DNA of 64,000 bases from SZUA-100 sp965248135 (GTDB lineage: Bacteria > Pseudomonadota > Alphaproteobacteria > Rhizobiales > Rhizobiaceae): the NCBI GenBank assembly GCA_965248135.1, contig CBDFIN010000012.1, forward strand, positions 62,001-126,000, read 5' to 3'. The position numbers and the translations under genes are program-made. Of the stretch, positions 60,738 to 64,000 are shown piece by piece. Each line of letters starts with the position of its first letter. The stretch's first letter is position 1. Below the pieces are notes generated by a model, which did no database searches, was not told the DNA's origin, and worked only from the letters and a program-made list of their open reading frames with translations.

Positions 60738-61504
60738 ATTCCATGGCAGAACTACCAAATATTGCAGAAGCGACCGCTGTTGACGTTGACATCGATCAGT
60801 CGGCGTTTTTCTCCTGCCGTAATCTCAATTCCTATTATGGCGACAGCTTTATCGTGCAGAATGTTTCTTTCAGCATGAACGAGGGCGAAATTGTCGCGCT
60901 GCTTGGCCGCAATGGTGCCGGCAAGACCTCGACACTACGTTCGATCGCCCGCGCCGGTGCACCCGAATTGCGCTCCGGCGAAATCACGCTTGATGGTGTT
61001 ACTTTGCACAACAAGATGGATTATGAAGCTGCCCTTGCCGGTGTGCAACTGGTAAAAGAGGAAAGGGCCATCATTCAGGGTTTGAGTGTCGAGGAAAATC
61101 TCAATTTGGCAGTGATTTCCGGTGAGCCGGGATGGGAATATGAACGCATTTACAAGCTGTTTCCCCGATTGAAAGAACGCCGCAAACAGGAAGGGACAAC
61201 ACTTTCTGGTGGTGAACAGCAAATGCTGGCCATCGCGCGGGCATTGGCCCGCGACATCAAACTGTTGTTGCTGGACGAACCCTATGAAGGCCTGGCACCG
61301 GTGGTGCGGCACGATATTGAGAAAGCACTGATCGAAGTGCGAGAGGCTGGCATCACCACGATTTTGGTCGAACAAAATGCCGTCGCCGCGCTCAAGCTGG
61401 CCGATAGCGCCATTATTCTTGATACCGGTGAAGTGGTTTTTCGAGGCTCGGCAAAGGATGTTCTCGACAACGAGGAACTGCGGCACGAATATCTGGCTAT
61501 ATAG
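60734..61504 (+). CDS. ABC importer ATPase (LivF family)
   Basis: A 256-residue ATPase with Walker A GRNGAGKTSTLRS, signature LSGGEQQMLAIARAL, Walker B LLLLDEPYEGLAPVV and H-loop region LVEQNAVAAL. TTG 60734 is chosen because GGAGG ends 7 bases before it and it overlaps the upstream stop (TTGA); ATG 60743 is the alternative. Last gene of the importer operon. Confidence 0.92.
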   Translation: MNSMAELPNIAEATAVDVDIDQSAFFSCRNLNSYYGDSFIVQNVSFSMNEGEIVALLGRNGAGKTSTLRSIARAGAPELRSGEITLDGVTLHNKMDYEAALAGVQLVKEERAIIQGLSVEENLNLAVISGEPGWEYERIYKLFPRLKERRKQEGTTLSGGEQQMLAIARALARDIKLLLLDEPYEGLAPVVRHDIEKALIEVREAGITTILVEQNAVAALKLADSAIILDTGEVVFRGSAKDVLDNEELRHEYLAI

Positions 61505-61704
61505 GCCGGGTTTGTACTATTTTGACGGTTTGATCGGTTATTGATTTCCTCTGCCAACCGTTTTTTTAGACATGAAACCAACCATCGCAAAAAAAATAGC
61601 AACAACAACCCGGCCAATGCTGGTATTGTGACATCATTTGTGCCTTCACACCGTTCGGGCACGCGCTCAACTCTTGCGGAGAGCATTTTCAAAAGGAGAT
61701 GGAA

Positions 61705-62106
61705 GTGAGCACTGAAGATTTGACAAAACGGATTGTCTTTCACCATGAATTGGAAATCATGGAAGTCGATTTTTCCGACTATATCTTTGACAACAGCAAA
61801 ACCGTGAATGTGTTTTACGACCTCATTGAACGGGCTATCAAACAAACAGGCCGCAACTGGTATTTCATGGTCAATTACAAAAATACCAAGATTTTTCCGG
61901 ACGCATGGTTTCGCTTTGCCCTTCGCGGCAAAGAGGTAAATATTGCTCATTCCATGGGCTCTGTGCGCTATGACCCACAGGAGCCGACAAGGGATGAAAT
62001 CCTGGCGCGTGCCAAGCGTGAGGATTTCAATCCCAATATCGTTGCAACGCGTGATGAGGCGCTCGAACGCATTGAAGAGCTAAAACGGGCCGCCAAAGAC
62101 GCCTGA
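61705..62106 (+). CDS. Conserved hypothetical protein
   Basis: A 133-residue soluble protein from GTG 61705, which has AAGGAG at the right distance; an ATG at 61699 is too close to that site. Central segments (DFSDYIFDNSKTVNVFYDLI, ERAIKQTGRNWYFMVNYKNT) suggest an alpha/beta fold of the SpoIIAA/STAS-like kind, but I do not recognise the family firmly. It follows the importer operon by 200 bases and may have its own promoter. Confidence 0.6.
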   Translation: MSTEDLTKRIVFHHELEIMEVDFSDYIFDNSKTVNVFYDLIERAIKQTGRNWYFMVNYKNTKIFPDAWFRFALRGKEVNIAHSMGSVRYDPQEPTRDEILARAKREDFNPNIVATRDEALERIEELKRAAKDA

Positions 62107-62143
62107 TGGACGGAGGCTTGCTGCGGTCTATATGCCGGCAATG

Positions 62144-62162
62144 GCCCGGTTCAAAACCGGGC
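62144..62162 (+). terminator. Hairpin after the hypothetical gene
   Basis: GCCCGGTT pairs perfectly with AACCGGGC around the 3-base loop CAA, 38 bases after the stop. It is followed by AT-rich sequence but no T-run. Confidence 0.5.
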
Positions 62163-62190
62163 AATCATATGGGTTACTATAGCTGGACAC

Positions 62191-62310
62191 CTTCAAAGTG
62201 ATTCGATCAGTGCTTTCTTCGCTCACGGCGGGCGTTGCCCGGGCCTCCGCGGTGGCGGCGCAAAGGCGCCTATCGCTGTGCGCTGCTGATGAGTCATGAT
62301 CACTTTAAAG
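62191..62310. repeat. Possible small inverted-repeat element
   Basis: CTTCAAAGTGAT at 62191 is matched on the other strand by CTTTAAAGTGAT ending at 62310, framing 120 bp with a GC-rich centre (ggcgggcg, gcggcgcaaaggcgc). Size and centre recall the 205-bp MITE but the ends differ. Only one copy is in the window. Confidence 0.35.
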
Positions 62311-62343
62311 TAATCATGCTATGTCAAAGGAAGTCGATATTTT

Positions 62344-63510
62344 TCAGCAACTTCCCAGCCGCTCCCTGCCAACCGGTTCTCCAAGGTGATCAAACTCAAT
62401 TCGTATTTGCCGTCTTTTCCGGCAACCTTCGGCGAAAATCTTGACGTCCTTCATACCGCGGTCACTAAGCGCCTTGGCAATCTCACGAACGGAATATGAG
62501 CGGCAGTCACCCTTTGGCTCATCTTTCTTCAACGTGCCATAGGCATTGAACGAAAGGCGATGATTTTGCTGATCTTTGCAGACATCGACGACGTAGCCTC
62601 GCTCGCTTTCCTTCACCACTTTCACCCGGTTGAAACCCTTGTCCTGCAATTGTGAAAGCAGTTGGGCCCGGGTGATCCGGCGTGCACAACGACCCAGTTC
62701 GAACTGATCGCTGATTTTACCATAGCGATCTAGCGTCAATTCGAGATGACGACCTTTGCGGCAGGCCTCGGCGATATAATTGGGTAGCTGGTCATCAATC
62801 ACCTTGACGCGGGTGAAACCTCGCTTTTCGAGCAACCGTACCAACTCGCCTGCATCAATGGCCCGGCGACAATCTCCAATGCGGTTTTCCTGGCGGATTT
62901 CACCCCGTCGCGAAAGGACAAGTTCTACCTTTGCCAATCCCCGACAGGCTTCTGCCACATAGCGGGGCAATTGCCGGTCGGTAAATTTGATTCTGGTATA
63001 TCCCTGTTGTTTGAGATCAGCAGCGATATCGGTGGGAGAGCGTGATTCCGCTTCACAGCGACCAAGATGGCGGTCCTGGCGGACCTCGCCATGACGGTCA
63101 ACAACCACTCTGTACCGCCGTTTTTTGAGACAGGCGATAGCGATAAAACGGCCACGCCTTTGTTCCAGATCGACGCGGCGGTAACCGGCCTGGCGCAACA
63201 ATTTCCTCGCCGCTTTTTCAGTGACCTGACGCCGGCAATTGCCGACTTCCTGACGCCACTTTATCTGGCCGGTGACCAACACGCTCATCTGGTATCGGAT
63301 GCCATCAAGGCATGCTTCGGCATGGGTGGCGGCGAATTTCCGCTTGATGATGGCGATGTCGCTATAGCCCTGCGAACTCAGCACCCTCTTCACGTCACCG
63401 TCCGAACCGCCCAATTGCAGGCTAAGTTGGGCGACTGCAGGCGACAGCGCAAGGCTAGATATAGCTGTCAATGCCAACATAAACACCACTATTGCTGATC
63501 TCACTGTCAC
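62344..63510 (-). CDS. Exported protein with six PepSY-like Cys-paired repeats
   Basis: A 388-residue protein with a signal peptide (about 1-27, ending AVAQ). Six repeats of about 60 residues follow. Each contains a GY/GF-xx-I/V-x-V start, a first Cys (residues 67, 127, 189, 250, 311, 363) often in AEAC, a basic beta hairpin with Gly, and a second Cys (92, 152, 214, 275, 336, 388) in a GxC motif. In all six the cysteines are exactly 25 apart, so each repeat probably carries one disulfide. The repeats resemble PepSY domains. Function unknown; a periplasmic binding or inhibitory role is possible. Confidence 0.75.
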   Translation of the reverse strand: MTVRSAIVVFMLALTAISSLALSPAVAQLSLQLGGSDGDVKRVLSSQGYSDIAIIKRKFAATHAEACLDGIRYQMSVLVTGQIKWRQEVGNCRRQVTEKAARKLLRQAGYRRVDLEQRRGRFIAIACLKKRRYRVVVDRHGEVRQDRHLGRCEAESRSPTDIAADLKQQGYTRIKFTDRQLPRYVAEACRGLAKVELVLSRRGEIRQENRIGDCRRAIDAGELVRLLEKRGFTRVKVIDDQLPNYIAEACRKGRHLELTLDRYGKISDQFELGRCARRITRAQLLSQLQDKGFNRVKVVKESERGYVVDVCKDQQNHRLSFNAYGTLKKDEPKGDCRSYSVREIAKALSDRGMKDVKIFAEGCRKRRQIRIEFDHLGEPVGRERLGSC

Positions 63511-63759
63511 GGTTTTCCCTCCTCGATAGACTACAACTTTACGGTAAATGAACGGCTGCTATAATCAACCTGTTTGCCAGAATTGTGTCACACTCGATAG
63601 TTCTCATGGCGTTTGTTCGTGAATACAGGCCGGACCTCGTTTGATGCAGGCGACAGTTTTCGAGTTTGCTTTCTGGTTACCGAATGCATAAACCAGGTTT
63701 GCTGCATGCAACAACAACCGATGAACGCCGCAAAGATCAAATAGTGGAAGGAACCGACC

Positions 63760-64000
63760 ATGGCTATCGTGACACCGGTATGTGATTTTGGCTGGCAGGC
63801 GCCATCGTTTGTATTACCTGATTTTGACGGAAAAACGTATTCCTTCAAAGATGTGGCGGGCGAAAACGGTAGTTTGATTGTCTTCATTTGCAATCATTGT
63901 CCTTATGTCAAGGCTGTCGGTGAACGGCTGGCGAGGGACATTGCCGATTTGCAAAAACTGGGGATTGGTGCAGCGGCGATAAATTCCAACGACTGGAGCG
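63760..64000 (+). CDS. Thioredoxin-family (AhpC/TSA-like) protein, 5' part
   Basis: Starts at ATG 63760 behind a GGAAGG site and runs off the window. The peptide WQAPSFVLPDFDGKTYSF and VFICNHCPYVKAVGERLARD match redoxin-fold proteins with an NHCPYVK active site, in which only the Cys of a degenerate CxxC remains. Such proteins are thioredoxin-like oxidoreductases of unclear partner. Confidence 0.82.
   Translation, partial: MAIVTPVCDFGWQAPSFVLPDFDGKTYSFKDVAGENGSLIVFICNHCPYVKAVGERLARDIADLQKLGIGAAAINSNDWS

Overview
The window looks like a chromosomal segment of an alphaproteobacterium, most likely of the order Hyphomicrobiales. This is an inference from gene content: a MoxR/DUF58/BatA-DUF4159 block, a DUF1285-Nudix-cca operon, a MarR/OmpR/EnvZ-like set beside ilvE, a YbjN-proC-csaA operon, and palindromic intergenic repeats. 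No rRNA or species-level marker is present. The left edge (1-450) holds a broken gene of unknown function and the right edge cuts a thioredoxin-like gene.

Region 1 (0.5-4.9 kb) is a surface-polysaccharide cassette: rmlB, rmlA, a WecE-like sugar aminotransferase and a methyltransferase, each overlapping the next by 4 bases on the minus strand, with a small EamA/ArnE-like flippase facing them. Together they should make and decorate a dTDP-4-amino-4,6-dideoxyhexose.

Region 2 (5.3-19.5 kb) is a pile of mobile DNA around tRNA-Ser(TGA). It holds IS3, IS5-type, ISAs1, IS1380, IS66 (one intact copy with an 8-bp target duplication and one remnant) and IS903-type elements, plus a split and truncated serine recombinase whose reading frame runs into the tRNA gene and a truncated P4-type integrase. 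Two small non-coding elements are woven in. One is a 205-bp MITE with 9-bp target duplications, present twice. The other is a two-hairpin palindromic element, also present twice. The few host genes here are a lytic transglycosylase, a YeeE/YedE sulfur transporter and, divergent from it, a rhodanese fused to a HigA-type DNA-binding domain.

Region 3 (19.5-45.5 kb) is mostly intact housekeeping DNA: the cca operon, the MoxR block, GNAT, Nudix and M24 peptidase genes, leuA, proC/csaA/YbjN, a BMFP/UbiK-type protein, the MarR-response regulator-histidine kinase set, ilvE, a metallo-hydrolase, a cytochrome c', a CDF-like transporter, a YCII protein and a class III aminotransferase.

Region 4 (45.5-48.6 kb) is a decaying catabolic locus. 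An alcohol-dehydrogenase start is joined to an enolase-family fragment, an FAD/GcvT oxidoreductase has lost its middle, an RpiR regulator carries a nonsense codon and a frameshift, and a Rieske oxygenase N-terminus is fused in frame to a carboxymuconolactone-decarboxylase-like domain.

Region 5 (48.6-64 kb) holds a periplasmic metallo-hydrolase, an IS30-family element inserted into another copy of itself (both copies exactly 1216 bp), moaA, a VOC gene and soxR around a textbook SoxR promoter, a gamma-glutamyltransferase, a complete five-gene branched-chain/amide-type ABC importer, and an exported protein with six internal repeats in which every cysteine pair is spaced exactly 25 residues apart.
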